From Myxococcales bacterium (GTDB lineage Bacteria; Myxococcota_A; Bradymonadia; Bradymonadales; GCA-2716585), in the NCBI GenBank assembly GCA_002716585.1, contig PBBL01000085.1, positions 62,001-126,000 of the forward strand: a stretch of DNA of 64,000 nucleotides. The letters are read 5' to 3'. Numbering within the stretch: position 1 is the first letter of the stretch; each line of letters starts with the position of its first letter. The position numbers were made by a program, and so were the translations under genes. Below the pieces are notes generated by a model. The model saw only the letters and a program-made list of their open reading frames with translations, made no database searches and had not been told where the DNA came from. Below, piece by piece: positions 55,062 to 64,000 of this stretch.

Positions 55062-56102
55062 ATGGAGCGCCGCTTTCCACCCACAGCGCGGAGGCTCAAG
55101 CGGGCGCGCCGCGAGGGCGACGCCCTCAAGAGCGACGCGTTGGCGGGCGCGCTCACGCTGAGCGCCGTCGGGGTCACGCTGCTCGTCGCGCTCCCGCCCT
55201 GGTGGGATCACGTCGTCGCGCTGACGACGGCGTTGTGGGCGCTCGCGGGCCTGTCACCGCCGCCCGAGGTGGTGGCCGAGGTCGCCCGGGGCGCCCTCAT
55301 GGAAGCGGCCGCGGCGACCGCCCCGGCGCTGCTCGGGGTGCTCGCCGCGGCGACGTGCGCGCACCTGCTCCAGGTGCGGCCGCTGTGGACCACGCGCCCG
55401 CTCCAGCTGAACCCCGAGCGCCTCTCCCCTTCTCGGTGGGCGGAGGCGCTCCGATCGGGTGGTCCGGGGCTCAACGCGCTGTCTCAGGGGATCCGGGCCG
55501 CCGTGCTGGTGCTGGTGTCGGGGCAGCACGTGGGCACACACGTGCCCACCATACTCCGGCTCCCGACGCAGCCGATGGACGTGATCGCCGCTCAGGTCGG
55601 CGAGCTGGTGATGGGGCTGACGGTGAAGCTCGGCGCGGTGGCGCTGCTCCTCGGGGTGCTCGATCTGTGGATGCAGCGCCACCTGCGCCTGGAGCGCCTG
55701 GCGATGACCCGCGCGGAGGTGGAGCGCGAGCGCCAGGAGGACGCGGTGCAGCCGCTCCTCAAGCGCCGCCGCAGGCGTGGGGCGCTCGGCGAGGGTGGGC
55801 TGAGCGCGATCCCCTCGGCGAGGCTGGTGGTGTCGGGGTCGGGCGGCGTCGTGGGGTTGGCGTATGAGGAGGGCGAGGATCGGGCGCCGAGGGTCATCGC
55901 CCGTGGTCTGGGGCGACGGGCGAAGGTCATGCTCGCCAGCGCGCGCCGTGTGGGGACGCCGATCGCGCATGAGCCAGAGCTGGCCGCGGCGCTGTTGGGG
56001 CTGGAGCTGGGCGCGACGCTGCCCCGGGCGCTGTTCGAGCCGACGGCGATCGCGATCCAGCGCCACAGCCCGCGACGCGCCGGGGCGGCTCAGAGCGAGT
56101 AG
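55062..56102 (+). CDS. flhB: FlhB/SctU-like export switch protein lacking NPTH
   Basis: 346 residues from the ATG at 55062 (GAGGTGACG site); a GTG at 55056 overlapping fliR is the alternative. The N-terminal FPPTARRLKRARREGDALKS is the typical FlhB motif, followed by four transmembrane segments and a charged linker (ERERQEDAVQPLLKRRRRR). The cytoplasmic domain aligns (ARLVVSGSGGVVGLAY, APRVIARGLGRRAKVML, GTPIAHEPELAAALL). However the autocleavage NPTH is replaced by GSGG, so self-cleavage and the normal substrate switch cannot occur in the usual way. It overlaps the convergent barrel gene by 13 bp. Confidence 0.87.
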   Translation: MERRFPPTARRLKRARREGDALKSDALAGALTLSAVGVTLLVALPPWWDHVVALTTALWALAGLSPPPEVVAEVARGALMEAAAATAPALLGVLAAATCAHLLQVRPLWTTRPLQLNPERLSPSRWAEALRSGGPGLNALSQGIRAAVLVLVSGQHVGTHVPTILRLPTQPMDVIAAQVGELVMGLTVKLGAVALLLGVLDLWMQRHLRLERLAMTRAEVERERQEDAVQPLLKRRRRRGALGEGGLSAIPSARLVVSGSGGVVGLAYEEGEDRAPRVIARGLGRRAKVMLASARRVGTPIAHEPELAAALLGLELGATLPRALFEPTAIAIQRHSPRRAGAAQSE

Positions 56103-56896
56103 AACACGCCGAGCAGGACGAGCACCTCGTAATCAAACTCCATCTTGTAGGGCCCCGGGTTCGCCGCGCCGCCGTAATCCTCGTAGCGCTCGATGGTCGA
56201 CTCGCCGGTCCGCGGGTTGAACGAGCCGTGGACGGTGAGCGGCAGGACGACCTTGTCGAGGTCGAACTCCACGCCGACCAGACCGCCGAGGTGGAGCGCG
56301 GTCACGGAGACCGTCTCCAGGCGCCCGGCCTCATCGGCGGGGACGTTCTGCTCGCGCACCGTGCTGCTGCTGGTGAGCCCGACCAGCGCGTCCACGCCGA
56401 GGCCACCGACGAGGCGCATCGGCCCGTAGTTGCTGGACTTGAGCTTGGCCCAGACCGGCAGGCGCAGCGCGGTCACTTCAAGCAGGATCTCGCGCTTGAG
56501 CGCGCCGCGCTGCTCAAACCCCGTCGCGGTGCTGCGGGTGTAGAGCAGCCCCAGCTCCATGCTCACCCAGGGGATCAGCCCGGACACCTCCCAGCTCGGC
56601 CCCACGACGAAGCCCGGCCCCGTGAAGGCGCTCCCCGAGAGCAGCGTCGGCTCCCCGGGGCCGTCCTGGGGGCGGTCGAGGACGCTGTAATTGATCCCGA
56701 AGCGCAGCCCGAGGGCGTGCTGCCACGGCTCGCCGCTCCCGCGCGGGTCCCGAGGCGGCTCGTCCTCGTCGTCGTCCTCCTCTTGAGGCACCTCACCACC
56801 GGGGACCAGCGGCGCCAGGTCCGGTTCGGACTGCGCCTGCGCCACCTGGGCGGAGGCGGCGAGCGCGATCAGCACGAGGGCAACGAGGACAGGCAT
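56090..56896 (-). CDS. Outer-membrane beta-barrel protein
   Basis: 268 residues from the ATG at 56896, which opens a signal peptide (PVLVALVLIALAASAQVAQA). A short acidic linker (EEDDDEDEPPRD) is followed by barrel strands (HALGLRFGINYSVLD, SMELGLLYTRSTA, LRLPVWAKLK, LHLGGLVGVEFDL) and an aromatic C-terminus (YEVLVLLGVFYSL). Size and strand pattern fit an 8- to 10-strand OmpA/OprF-N-like or PorT-like barrel. Tail overlaps flhB from the other strand. No specific function. Confidence 0.78.
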   Translation of the reverse strand: MPVLVALVLIALAASAQVAQAQSEPDLAPLVPGGEVPQEEDDDEDEPPRDPRGSGEPWQHALGLRFGINYSVLDRPQDGPGEPTLLSGSAFTGPGFVVGPSWEVSGLIPWVSMELGLLYTRSTATGFEQRGALKREILLEVTALRLPVWAKLKSSNYGPMRLVGGLGVDALVGLTSSSTVREQNVPADEAGRLETVSVTALHLGGLVGVEFDLDKVVLPLTVHGSFNPRTGESTIERYEDYGGAANPGPYKMEFDYEVLVLLGVFYSL

Positions 56897-56957
56897 GGGC
56901 GTCTTCTCATAGGAACTCGTGTCGAGAGGTCGTGCGACCTCCCCACGCGGGTTGATG

Positions 56958-57806
56958 TCACAGCGCCCGGGCGGTCTCGGACCCCGGGGTCCACAGCCAG
57001 AGGCGCAGCGGGTGCTCCTCGGAGCCCGACTTCCCGAGCAACAGCAGCGTCGTCCGGGTGTCGGGCGCGAGGACCGCGTTCTGAGCAGCGTAGATCGGCG
57101 CCGCGCTGGCGTCGAGCCCTGAGCGAAACTCCAACAGCTCGGGTCCAGCCGAGACGGGGTGGAAGGCGGACGCCTTGCCAAAGCCCACGTTGACCAGCGC
57201 CAACGCGCTGTCGTCCCCCGCGCGGCTGCTGGTGACGTCCAGCGGCGGCGCGTTGGCCGCGCCGTGCACGACCCGGAGCAGCGTCTTCCCCGACTCGATC
57301 TCGGCGGGGCCCTCCTCGGGCACCACAAAGAGGCTCAACGGGCGATCCTCCCGAGCGCGCTCACCGTACACCCCCGCGACCAGCACCAGGTAGGAGGCGC
57401 CCGCGGTGAGGGTCACGGGCTTCGTCACCAGCGGCGGCGGCTGGACGGCCGAGGGGCTGTCATCCACGGGCGGCGGCGCGACCGCCAGCAGGAGCGACCC
57501 CGCCGGGATCTCCGCGCTGCCGGGCTTGCCGGAGAAGGGCTTGATCGGCTCGACCTCCTCCAGCGGCTTGCCGTTGACCAGCACCCGCAGCGCGTCGACG
57601 CCCACTCCTCCGTGCACCAGCGTGAGGCGCGCGGGGCCGGTGGGCGCCTCCTCCTCCTCCCCGGCGTCCGCCTCCTGCTCCCCGCTCGTGCTCGGCGCCT
57701 CGCCCTCGGCCTTCTCCTTGTCGCAGGCGGTCGCGACGACCGCGACCATCAACGCCAGCAGCACCCAGCGCGGCGTAGCCTTCGAGACATGGTATGAGAC
57801 GTTCAT
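56958..57806 (-). CDS. DUF4397 lipoprotein
   Basis: 282 residues from the ATG at 57806 (GGTGGAGGGGGA site). Lipobox VVATAC, an acidic linker (EQEADAGEEEEAP), then two units with the DUF4397 look: RLTLVHGGVGVDALRVLVNG near residue 60 and LLRVVHGAANAPPLDVTSS near 175, each followed by GxxYLVLVAG or TLLLLG strands. Extracytoplasmic surface protein of unknown role. It lies 61 bp upstream of the barrel gene on the same strand and may share its transcript. Confidence 0.82.
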   Translation of the reverse strand: MNVSYHVSKATPRWVLLALMVAVVATACDKEKAEGEAPSTSGEQEADAGEEEEAPTGPARLTLVHGGVGVDALRVLVNGKPLEEVEPIKPFSGKPGSAEIPAGSLLLAVAPPPVDDSPSAVQPPPLVTKPVTLTAGASYLVLVAGVYGERAREDRPLSLFVVPEEGPAEIESGKTLLRVVHGAANAPPLDVTSSRAGDDSALALVNVGFGKASAFHPVSAGPELLEFRSGLDASAAPIYAAQNAVLAPDTRTTLLLLGKSGSEEHPLRLWLWTPGSETARAL

Positions 57807-58045
57807 TCCCCCTCCACCAACATGAGAACTCGCGGTGAACACGAGTTGTTATCAGTACACCATCCACGGGGCAGAGCCCAATGGATCAGTCGGCTGTCGC
57901 AGCCCGGACCCTGAACCGCGCCGCGCTGCCCCCAACGAGCCCGCGGAGCCTGCGCGCGACGGCGACGCTCGACTTCGCCTCACATTCGCTGGAGCCGTGT
58001 GCTAATGTGCCGTTGAGCTGTTGAGACCAGAACCATGGGGCGCAC

Positions 58046-60343
58046 ATGAGAGACCACATCGACATCGTACGACGCCGTGTTGACGGATCACGAGCGCGGC
58101 TCCACGTCCTCTCGGGGGCGCTCCTCGTCGTGGTGCTGTGGTCCTCGGCCTGCTCCGACGACAACACGGGCAACCCGGGCGAGATCTCCAACCAGACCTC
58201 CAACGGCACCAGCGCGACCTCCAACGCGACGAGCGGCACGACGGGAGGGACCACGGGCGGCGCGACGGGAGGGACCACCGGCGGCACCACCGGCGCGACC
58301 ACCGGCCCGGAGTGCGAGGAGGGGGAGCGGCGTTGCGGCGGTCAGGACCGGGTCGAGATCTGCGAGGAGGGCGCCTGGAGCGAAGCCTTCTGCTCGGACG
58401 GGTGGCGCTGCGAGTCCGGCCAGTGCGCGCCGCCGCCCCAGGTCTGCGACAATGGGGAGGTCCGCTGCCTCAACAGCAACACCGCGGAGCGCTGCGTCGA
58501 CGGCGGCACCCGCTGGGTGGCCGAGCCATGCGCCCCCGATCTGGCGTGCGAGATGGGGCTGTGCGCCCCGGTGGTCGTCTGTGAGGCAAACACGAGCCGG
58601 TGCCTTGAGGACGGCCAGGTGGAGCGCTGCTCGGAGGACGGGACGGAGCTGCTCACGGCGCCGTGTGACGAAGGAGAGGCGTGTCAGGAGGGGGCCTGCG
58701 CCCCGATCCCGATCTGCGAGCCCGGGGCCTCGGTGTGCACAGAGGGTGGCCAGTTGGGCGTCTGCTCCGAGGACGGCGCCACGATCGAGCAGCCGATGGA
58801 CTGCCCGGGGGAGACCGACGTGTGCTCCGCGGGCGAGTGCCTGACGCTGTGCGAGGCCACGGCGCGGGGGCTCGTGGCGGGCGGGCCGACCCACCTGGGG
58901 TGCGAGTTCTGGTCGCCGCTGCTGGAGGGGAGCCCGATCCAGGCCCCGGGGTTCGCGCTGACCAACCCGAACCCCTTCGAGGTGCAGTTCACGGTGTACG
59001 ACTACACCCACGAGCCGGAGGACGCGGTGGCCGAGGCGGGCGTCGGCGAGGAGCGCGTGCGCTCGGAGGTGCTCGACGCGGAGGGTGAGGTGGTCGAGGC
59101 GCTGGACGGGGTGTTGGAGGCGATCGCGCTGCCGCCGGGCGGCAGGGCGGTGGTGTTGGTGCAGCGCAAGCGGGTGCTGGGCTTCAACAGCGCGCTGCGC
59201 ATTGGGCGCGTGAACACCTGGCAGATCGTGTCCAGCCACCCGATCGGGGCGTCGCAGTTCGGCCCGCTGTGCTGCGCGGGGGTGAACGACAGCGACTCCA
59301 GCCTCCTGCTGCCCAAGCAGCGGGACACGCTCCGCCAGCGGATCGTGGCGCCGAGCAACGGCTACGTCACGATCGTGGCCACCGAGGACAACACCGAGAT
59401 CCGGGTCGAGCTGCCCACCCGCGAGCTGGCCGACCCCACCCCACAGGTCACCCCGGACAACACGGGGGCGATCAACATCGGGCCGGGGACCTTCAACGCC
59501 TTCGATCAGCTGCACCTCCAGGTGGACCGCAACAACGATCGGGACGCGCTGGACCTCAGCGGCGGGTTGATCATCAGCAACCGCCCGGTGATGGTGTTCG
59601 GCGGCCACGTCAGTTCCTACGTCCCCTTCTCGACCATCACCAGCGACCACCTCCAGGAGCAGATCCCGCCCATGAACGCCTGGGGGACCCGATCCGTGGT
59701 GGGGGTCACCCGGTGGCGCTCGGAGGATCTCACGGCGGAGGGGGTCGAGGAGCGCAACTACGTCAAGCTGGTGGCGGGGGACGACCCGGTGCGGTTCACC
59801 TTCACCCCGCCGCTGAGCGAGGTGGCCGACGCGGGCCCCTACAGCGACAGCGGCGAGGTCGATTGCCGCGCGCTGGCGGAGGCGGAGGGGGGCGCGACGC
59901 TGGACGCGGGCGGCGTCTGCGTCTTCGGCACCCGCGACGACCTCGTCATCGACGGGGACGCGCCCTTCCTCGCCGCGCAGCTCATCACCAGCTCGCGGAC
60001 CACGGACGCGGCGCTCTCGGGGGATCCGACCTTCATGGTGGTGCCGGCGGTGGAGCACCACGTGACCGAGGCGCGCTTCCACGCCTCCCCGGTGGCGGAG
60101 GCGAGCTACGTGACGCTGGTTACGCCGCCGGGGAACACCATCCTGCTCGACGGGCAGCCGATCGAGCCGCTGGAGGAGGTCACGGTGACCGACGACTGGA
60201 GCCGCGTCACGGTGTCCGTGTCGCCGGGGACGCACCGGATCGAGTCGGCGGACGGGGTGGAGTTCGGGGCGATCGTCTACGGGTACGCGGTGGAGGCGTC
60301 GTTTGGTCACCCGATCGGCCTCGCGTTGCCGCGCGCTCGTTGA
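58046..60343 (+). CDS. IgGFc-binding-like surface lipoprotein with Cys-rich repeats
   Basis: 765 residues. Lipoprotein signal (VLSGALLVVVLWSSAC), then a long Thr/Ser/Gly linker. Four Cys-rich units of about 45 residues follow between residues 90 and 275, each ending GxCAP-like (RCESGQCAPPP, ACEMGLCAPVV, ACQEGACAPIP, VCSAGECLTLC). The rest is an IgGFc-binding N-terminal type domain (GASQFGPLCCAG, LPKQRDTLRQRIV, YVTIVATEDNTEIRVELP, RPVMVFGGHVSSYVP, GTHRIESADGVEFGAIVYGY), a common surface fold in myxobacterial relatives. Likely outer-membrane surface protein for adhesion or matrix contact. Confidence 0.88.
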   Translation: MRDHIDIVRRRVDGSRARLHVLSGALLVVVLWSSACSDDNTGNPGEISNQTSNGTSATSNATSGTTGGTTGGATGGTTGGTTGATTGPECEEGERRCGGQDRVEICEEGAWSEAFCSDGWRCESGQCAPPPQVCDNGEVRCLNSNTAERCVDGGTRWVAEPCAPDLACEMGLCAPVVVCEANTSRCLEDGQVERCSEDGTELLTAPCDEGEACQEGACAPIPICEPGASVCTEGGQLGVCSEDGATIEQPMDCPGETDVCSAGECLTLCEATARGLVAGGPTHLGCEFWSPLLEGSPIQAPGFALTNPNPFEVQFTVYDYTHEPEDAVAEAGVGEERVRSEVLDAEGEVVEALDGVLEAIALPPGGRAVVLVQRKRVLGFNSALRIGRVNTWQIVSSHPIGASQFGPLCCAGVNDSDSSLLLPKQRDTLRQRIVAPSNGYVTIVATEDNTEIRVELPTRELADPTPQVTPDNTGAINIGPGTFNAFDQLHLQVDRNNDRDALDLSGGLIISNRPVMVFGGHVSSYVPFSTITSDHLQEQIPPMNAWGTRSVVGVTRWRSEDLTAEGVEERNYVKLVAGDDPVRFTFTPPLSEVADAGPYSDSGEVDCRALAEAEGGATLDAGGVCVFGTRDDLVIDGDAPFLAAQLITSSRTTDAALSGDPTFMVVPAVEHHVTEARFHASPVAEASYVTLVTPPGNTILLDGQPIEPLEEVTVTDDWSRVTVSVSPGTHRIESADGVEFGAIVYGYAVEASFGHPIGLALPRAR

Positions 60344-60369
60344 CGCGGCGGGGGCGCGTTCTCTATAAC
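60340..60369 (+). promoter_or_regulatory. Sigma70 promoter of the FadL-like gene
   Basis: TTGACG (60340-60345) and TATAAC (60364-60369), 18 bp apart, 60 bp before the ATG. The -35 box overlaps the stop codon of the upstream gene. Confidence 0.55.
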
Positions 60370-60377
60370 GAAGGGAC

Positions 60378-60394
60378 GCACGTCGGTTACGTGC
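60378..60394. promoter_or_regulatory. Dyad at the FadL-like promoter start site
   Basis: GCACGT (60378-60383) and ACGTGC (60389-60394) are exact inverted 6-mers 5 bp apart, beginning about 9 bp after the -10 box, where a repressor would block initiation. Confidence 0.4.
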
Positions 60395-60428
60395 CAGGGG
60401 TAGGCAGGACGAAAGGGGGTAATCCACC

Positions 60429-61853
60429 ATGACCAGGGCAGACTGGTTCGGTGTCGTCGCGTCGTTGACGCTTCTTGTGATGATGGGGTCCGAGGCCCAG
60501 GCGGGCGGCTTCATCTTCCCGGAGAACACCACCAAGGGCGTCGGGCGAGGCGGCGCGTACATGCTCGGCGTCGTCGGGCCGGAGGCGATCTTCCTCAACC
60601 CGGCGCTGCTGACGCGCCTGGACGGCTTCCAGACCACGCTGGACTTCAACATCAGCGACCTGAACCTGACCTTCAAGCGCGCGGGCACCGATCCCAACAC
60701 CGGGCAGCCCTACCCCGAGATCGAGAACGAGGCGCCGCCGTTCGTGGCGCCGATGCTGTTCATGTCCCACGACTTCGGGCTGAAGGACTTCGGGTTCGGC
60801 CTCGGCATCTACGGCCCCAGCGCCTACGGGACCCGGCGCTTCCCCACCGGGGGGCCGCAGCGCTACATCCTGGAGAAGGCCGAGCTGTGGGAGATCTACC
60901 CGAGCGCGTCGGTCGCCTACCAATACGGGGGGCTGCGCCTCGGGGCGACGTTCCAGCTGGCGATGCTGTTCGCGGACCTGCAGCTGGTCACCTACGGGGG
61001 GATCGGCGATCCGAGCGAGGAGAGCCCGGACGACGACGCCCGCACCTACCTCAAGAACCTGGAGGACATCAAGCCGACGGGGATCCTGGGCGTGGCCTAC
61101 GACTTCTCCCCGAGCCTCTCGGTGGGGCTCTCGTACAAGCTCCCGGTGAAGCTGGAGGGCGAGGGGCAGATCGAGCTGGAGTTCCCGGAGGGGGGCCTGT
61201 TCGCGGCCACGACGCCCACGCTGACCGACGACGGGGTGACGCTGAAGGTCAACGAGGCCGACGCCCTCCGCCTGTCGTTTCGCTACGCCCACATCGAGGA
61301 GGACAAGGAGCTGTTCGACATCGAGGCCCAGATCGTCCGCGAGGGCTGGGGCACCAGCGACAACCTGCTCATCGAGCCCGCCGGTCAGGTGAGGCTGTCG
61401 TTCACGGAGACGTCGTTCACCGAGCAGGATCTGAGCCCGATCGCGCTGCCGAAGCGTTGGAACGACGTCTACTCGATCCGCCTCGGCTCGGACTGGGCCA
61501 CCACCGACTGGCTCACGCTGCGCGCGGGCGGCTTCTTCGAGAACAACACCGGCCCCAACTCGACAACGCACCTCGACTTCGCGGCGTGGCAGCGGATCGG
61601 CGGCGGCGCCGGGGCGACGTTGCACGTGAGCGACTTCGACATCGACCTCGGATACATGTATATTCATCAACCGGATCGGACCGTCACCGACGGTGAGGTG
61701 TACATCCAGGCGCCCCTGGCCAGCGACAACATCCCAGACGTGGCCACCAACAACGGGGAGTGGTCCTCCTCGTTTCAGATCTTCAGCCTGGGGCTGACCT
61801 ACCGATTCGGCGGGGCGCAGACGTCCCACACCCCAGCCATCACCGACCTGTAG
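60429..61853 (+). CDS. OmpP1/FadL-family outer-membrane transporter
   Basis: 474 residues. Signal peptide (VVASLTLLVMMGSEAQA), then the FadL N-terminal hatch pattern AGGFIFPENTTKGVGRGGAYM...GPEAIFLNPALLTRLDG. Long barrel strands follow (LDFNISDLNLTFKR, YGPSAYGTRRFPTGGPQRY, LRLGATFQLAMLF, SLSVGLSYKLPVKLEGEG, SIRLGSDWATTDWLTLRAGG) and a barrel terminus (FQIFSLGLTYRFGG). FadL proteins take up long-chain fatty acids or other hydrophobics across the outer membrane. Its substrate could feed the acyl-CoA enzymes encoded at 2-16 kb; they are not linked by operon. Confidence 0.9.
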   Translation: MTRADWFGVVASLTLLVMMGSEAQAGGFIFPENTTKGVGRGGAYMLGVVGPEAIFLNPALLTRLDGFQTTLDFNISDLNLTFKRAGTDPNTGQPYPEIENEAPPFVAPMLFMSHDFGLKDFGFGLGIYGPSAYGTRRFPTGGPQRYILEKAELWEIYPSASVAYQYGGLRLGATFQLAMLFADLQLVTYGGIGDPSEESPDDDARTYLKNLEDIKPTGILGVAYDFSPSLSVGLSYKLPVKLEGEGQIELEFPEGGLFAATTPTLTDDGVTLKVNEADALRLSFRYAHIEEDKELFDIEAQIVREGWGTSDNLLIEPAGQVRLSFTETSFTEQDLSPIALPKRWNDVYSIRLGSDWATTDWLTLRAGGFFENNTGPNSTTHLDFAAWQRIGGGAGATLHVSDFDIDLGYMYIHQPDRTVTDGEVYIQAPLASDNIPDVATNNGEWSSSFQIFSLGLTYRFGGAQTSHTPAITDL

Positions 61854-61920
61854 CCAGGGAGGCCACCCCGGTCTCCCGCAGCCCGCAACCCACGGGGCCT
61901 GACCGAGGAGTTGCACGCCA

Positions 61921-64000
61921 TGTCCACCCCGGAAGGAGACAAGCCCACAGCGGAGCCTGTCGGCGACGTCGAGGAGCCCACCACGGCTCCGTCCGCCCCC
62001 TCCTCCGCTGCGAGCCCCGACGAGGCGCGCTCCAGGCGTCGATCTGACTCACGGAAGCGCTCTCGCTCGTCCCGGTCGGGCGCGTCGCGGCGCTCGAAGC
62101 TGCTGCCCAAGAACTTCCTGGCCCGCGGCGTGGCCGAGGGCGCCGATCTGACGGACGCGCTCGATGTCGCCAGCCACGAGCGACGCAACCACCAACACGA
62201 GCGGCGGCGCAACTGGGAGGCGCGGCGCCAGCGGCGCCAACGCGCCGAGCGGCGGCGTGAGCTGCTCACGACCGCGAGCCAGCGGTTGATGATCGCGGCG
62301 GTCTTCGCGGCGCCGCTGGCGATCGGGACGGTCCACCTGGCGACCGCGGCGCTCGTCGCGCTGCTGGCGACGCTGTCGGCCGCCATGACGATCGGGCTGT
62401 GCCACGCGCGGCAGGAGCGCGTCCGGCCCGGGCTCGCCGGGTGGACGCTGCTGGCGCTGTCGGGCGCGGCCTTTCTCCACGCGCTCCCGCTGCCCACCGG
62501 CCTGGTGTCGGTGCTGGGGGGCTCGATCGGGGGCTGGCTTGAGTTCGCCTACGGCTCGGTGGAGGGCGGCGCGCCCGGCTGGAGCACGATGGGGCTGGCG
62601 CCCGGCTACGCGGTCCAGAGCGGCCTGGGGCTGCTGGCGGCGGCGGGCGTCTACCTGACCGCGTCGCACCAGTTCCGCGAGCAGCGCCCGTTCCTCGGCG
62701 CGATGTGGATCGCCCCCTGGCTCGGGGTGACGCTGGTGGGGCTGGGGCTGGTGCAGCTGGCGCTGCGCTCACCCGCGCGGCTGCTGTTCTACACCCCGCG
62801 CCACATGGACACGATCCCGCTGATGGCGTCCTCGTTCGTCAACCCGGAGCACCTCGGGGTGCTCCTGGCGTCGCTGACGCTCATCCCGATGGGGATGTCC
62901 CAGCAGACGAACCAGAACCCCTGGCGAGGGACGCAGATGCTCATGCTGGTGATGTGCAGCGCGGGGCTGGTCGCGACGCTGAGCCTGTCGGCGGTGCTGG
63001 CCTGGGTGTTCGGGCTGCTGGTCTTCGGCGGGCTCACGCTGCGCGACCGCCTGCACTGGGGCAAGGCGCAGAGCGCGGCGCTCCTCGGGGGGCTGGCGGC
63101 GGTGGGGGTGGCGCTGGTCGGGGCGTGGACGGCGCTGGGGCCGAAGCTGACGCTCCTCGATCGCCTGCGCGGCGTCTCCTGGTCGGATCCGTGGCCGGTC
63201 TGGTCGCAGGGGCTGGGCGTGCTGACCGAGGTGTTCTGGGTGGGCACCGGCCCCGGAGGCTACTCCGACGCAGCGGCCGCGGCGAGCGAGGGGGTCGCGA
63301 CGACGATCGGGCGCCACACCTTCGTGGGCAACGGCTACCTCCAGGCGGCGCTCGACTTTGGCGCGCCGCTGGGGCTGGCGGCCGCGGCGCTGCTCATCGC
63401 GGCGGTCGTGCGGGTGACGCTGCGGAGCTGGCGCAAGCCCACCGACCTGCCGCTGATGCGGGCGCTGACGGCGGCGCTCGCCGCCGCGGGCCTGGGCGCC
63501 GCCACCGGGTTCGGCGCCTCCATCCCGGGGGTGTACGTGCCGGGCGTGATGCTGCTCGGCTTGATGGTCGGGCGCGACCGCCGCTACCGGGGGATCAAGC
63601 GGTTTGAGCCCGCGTCGATGGTGGAGCGCGCGCAGGGGTGGGCGCCCGCGACCTGCCTGGGGGCGCTGGTGGCGCTGGCCGCGCTGCTCGGCCCGGCGGC
63701 GTGGAGCGACGCGAGCGGCGAGCCCGCCCAGGCGGTGAGGACGCTGGCGGCGTCCCCGGCGCCGCTCCCGGAGGAGGTGGAGGCGGCGGCCCGTCGAGCG
63801 CTCGTGAGGCGACCGCTTCAGGGGCGGCTGCACCTGATGATCGGCCTGGCGCACCGCGCCGCCGGAGACGACGCGCTGGCGCTGGCGGCGCTGGAGCGCG
63901 CGGCGCGGTTTGAGCCGGGCGATCCGGCGCCCACCACCCTCATCGCCCGGACCCACCTGGAGCGCGGCCGCAAGGCCGAGGCGCTGCGCACCTACCGCGA
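61921..64000 (+). CDS. O-antigen ligase/polymerase-like polytopic membrane protein, 3' partial
   Basis: The frame from the ATG at 61921 (ACCGAGGAG site) stays open to the window end (693 codons). A Ser/Arg-rich, strongly basic cytoplasmic N-terminus of ~125 residues (RKRSRSSRSGASRRSK) precedes about ten transmembrane helices (LMIAAVFAAPLAIGTVHLA onwards). The Wzy/WaaL-type loop motif FWVGTGPGGYS lies near residue 440 and GNGYLQAALDFGAPLGL near 475. After the membrane part comes a TPR-like region (LHLMIGLAHRAAGDDALALA, PTTLIARTHLERGRKAEAL). Such proteins join or polymerise cell-surface glycans at the inner membrane. The C-terminus is outside the window. Confidence 0.8.

Overview
This GC-rich window (Lon, MreBCD/PBP2/RodA, many lipoproteins and beta-barrels, WD40, LRR and SUMF1-like repeat proteins, flagellar-type export genes) reads as chromosome of a Gram-negative bacterium of the former Deltaproteobacteria, most likely Myxococcota. 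That placement is inferred from gene style; no rRNA or other decisive marker is present.

Layout. 1-1.6 kb: the end of an acyltransferase gene and an NAD-binding sugar-epimerase-like protein. 1.6-8 kb: an acyl-CoA/lipid island (zinc alcohol dehydrogenase, three thiolase-fold proteins, a tandem DUF35 OB-fold protein, a TetR regulator). The same 14-bp palindrome lies in front of the dehydrogenase gene and between the TetR gene and the DUF35 gene, so the regulator probably controls the whole island. 8.2-10.6 kb: lon. 10.6-12.5 kb: an LRR protein and a small HAD-like protein. 12.9-16.2 kb: a beta-oxidation pair (thiolase, then fused enoyl-CoA hydratase/3-hydroxyacyl-CoA dehydrogenase). A FadL-type porin at 60.4 kb could supply substrate. 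16.2-18.4 kb: a SUMF1-like exported protein and two small tandem lipoproteins.

18.4-20.1 kb holds 17 tRNA or tRNA-like genes, all on the minus strand. Those at the right end are canonical (Gln, His, Glu, Met, Arg). Those at the left end are increasingly aberrant: an 8-nt anticodon loop, an Asp-like body with a Tyr anticodon, a shrunken anticodon arm, a D-armless 50-mer and a missing U33. The anticodons read mainly NAN codons. A sigma54-like promoter and a hairpin/U-tract lie just upstream and may bracket a small RNA. A membrane protein and a 1458-residue SF1 helicase-nuclease follow.

26-38 kb: a beta-barrel, a thioredoxin-fold lipoprotein and a tightly overlapped minus-strand operon (SDR, ATPase-WD40, YkgJ/FliB-like cysteine-cluster protein, sulfatase), plus a zinc-ribbon membrane protein with internal repeats. 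A 630-bp gene-free stretch carries three copies of a 27-bp repeat. 38-46 kb: a PpiD-like chaperone and the rod-shape cluster mreB-mreC-mreD-mrdA-rodA. 46-50 kb: thioredoxin, an unusual fusion of precorrin-2 dehydrogenase to pyroglutamyl peptidase, and an RdgC-like protein split over two genes. 49.8-56.1 kb: fliO, then fliP, a lipoprotein, fliQ, fliR and an flhB whose NPTH autocleavage motif is replaced. 56-64 kb: cell-surface proteins (beta-barrel, DUF4397 lipoprotein, IgGFc-binding-like lipoprotein, FadL-like porin) and the start of an O-antigen-ligase-like polytopic protein that runs off the window.
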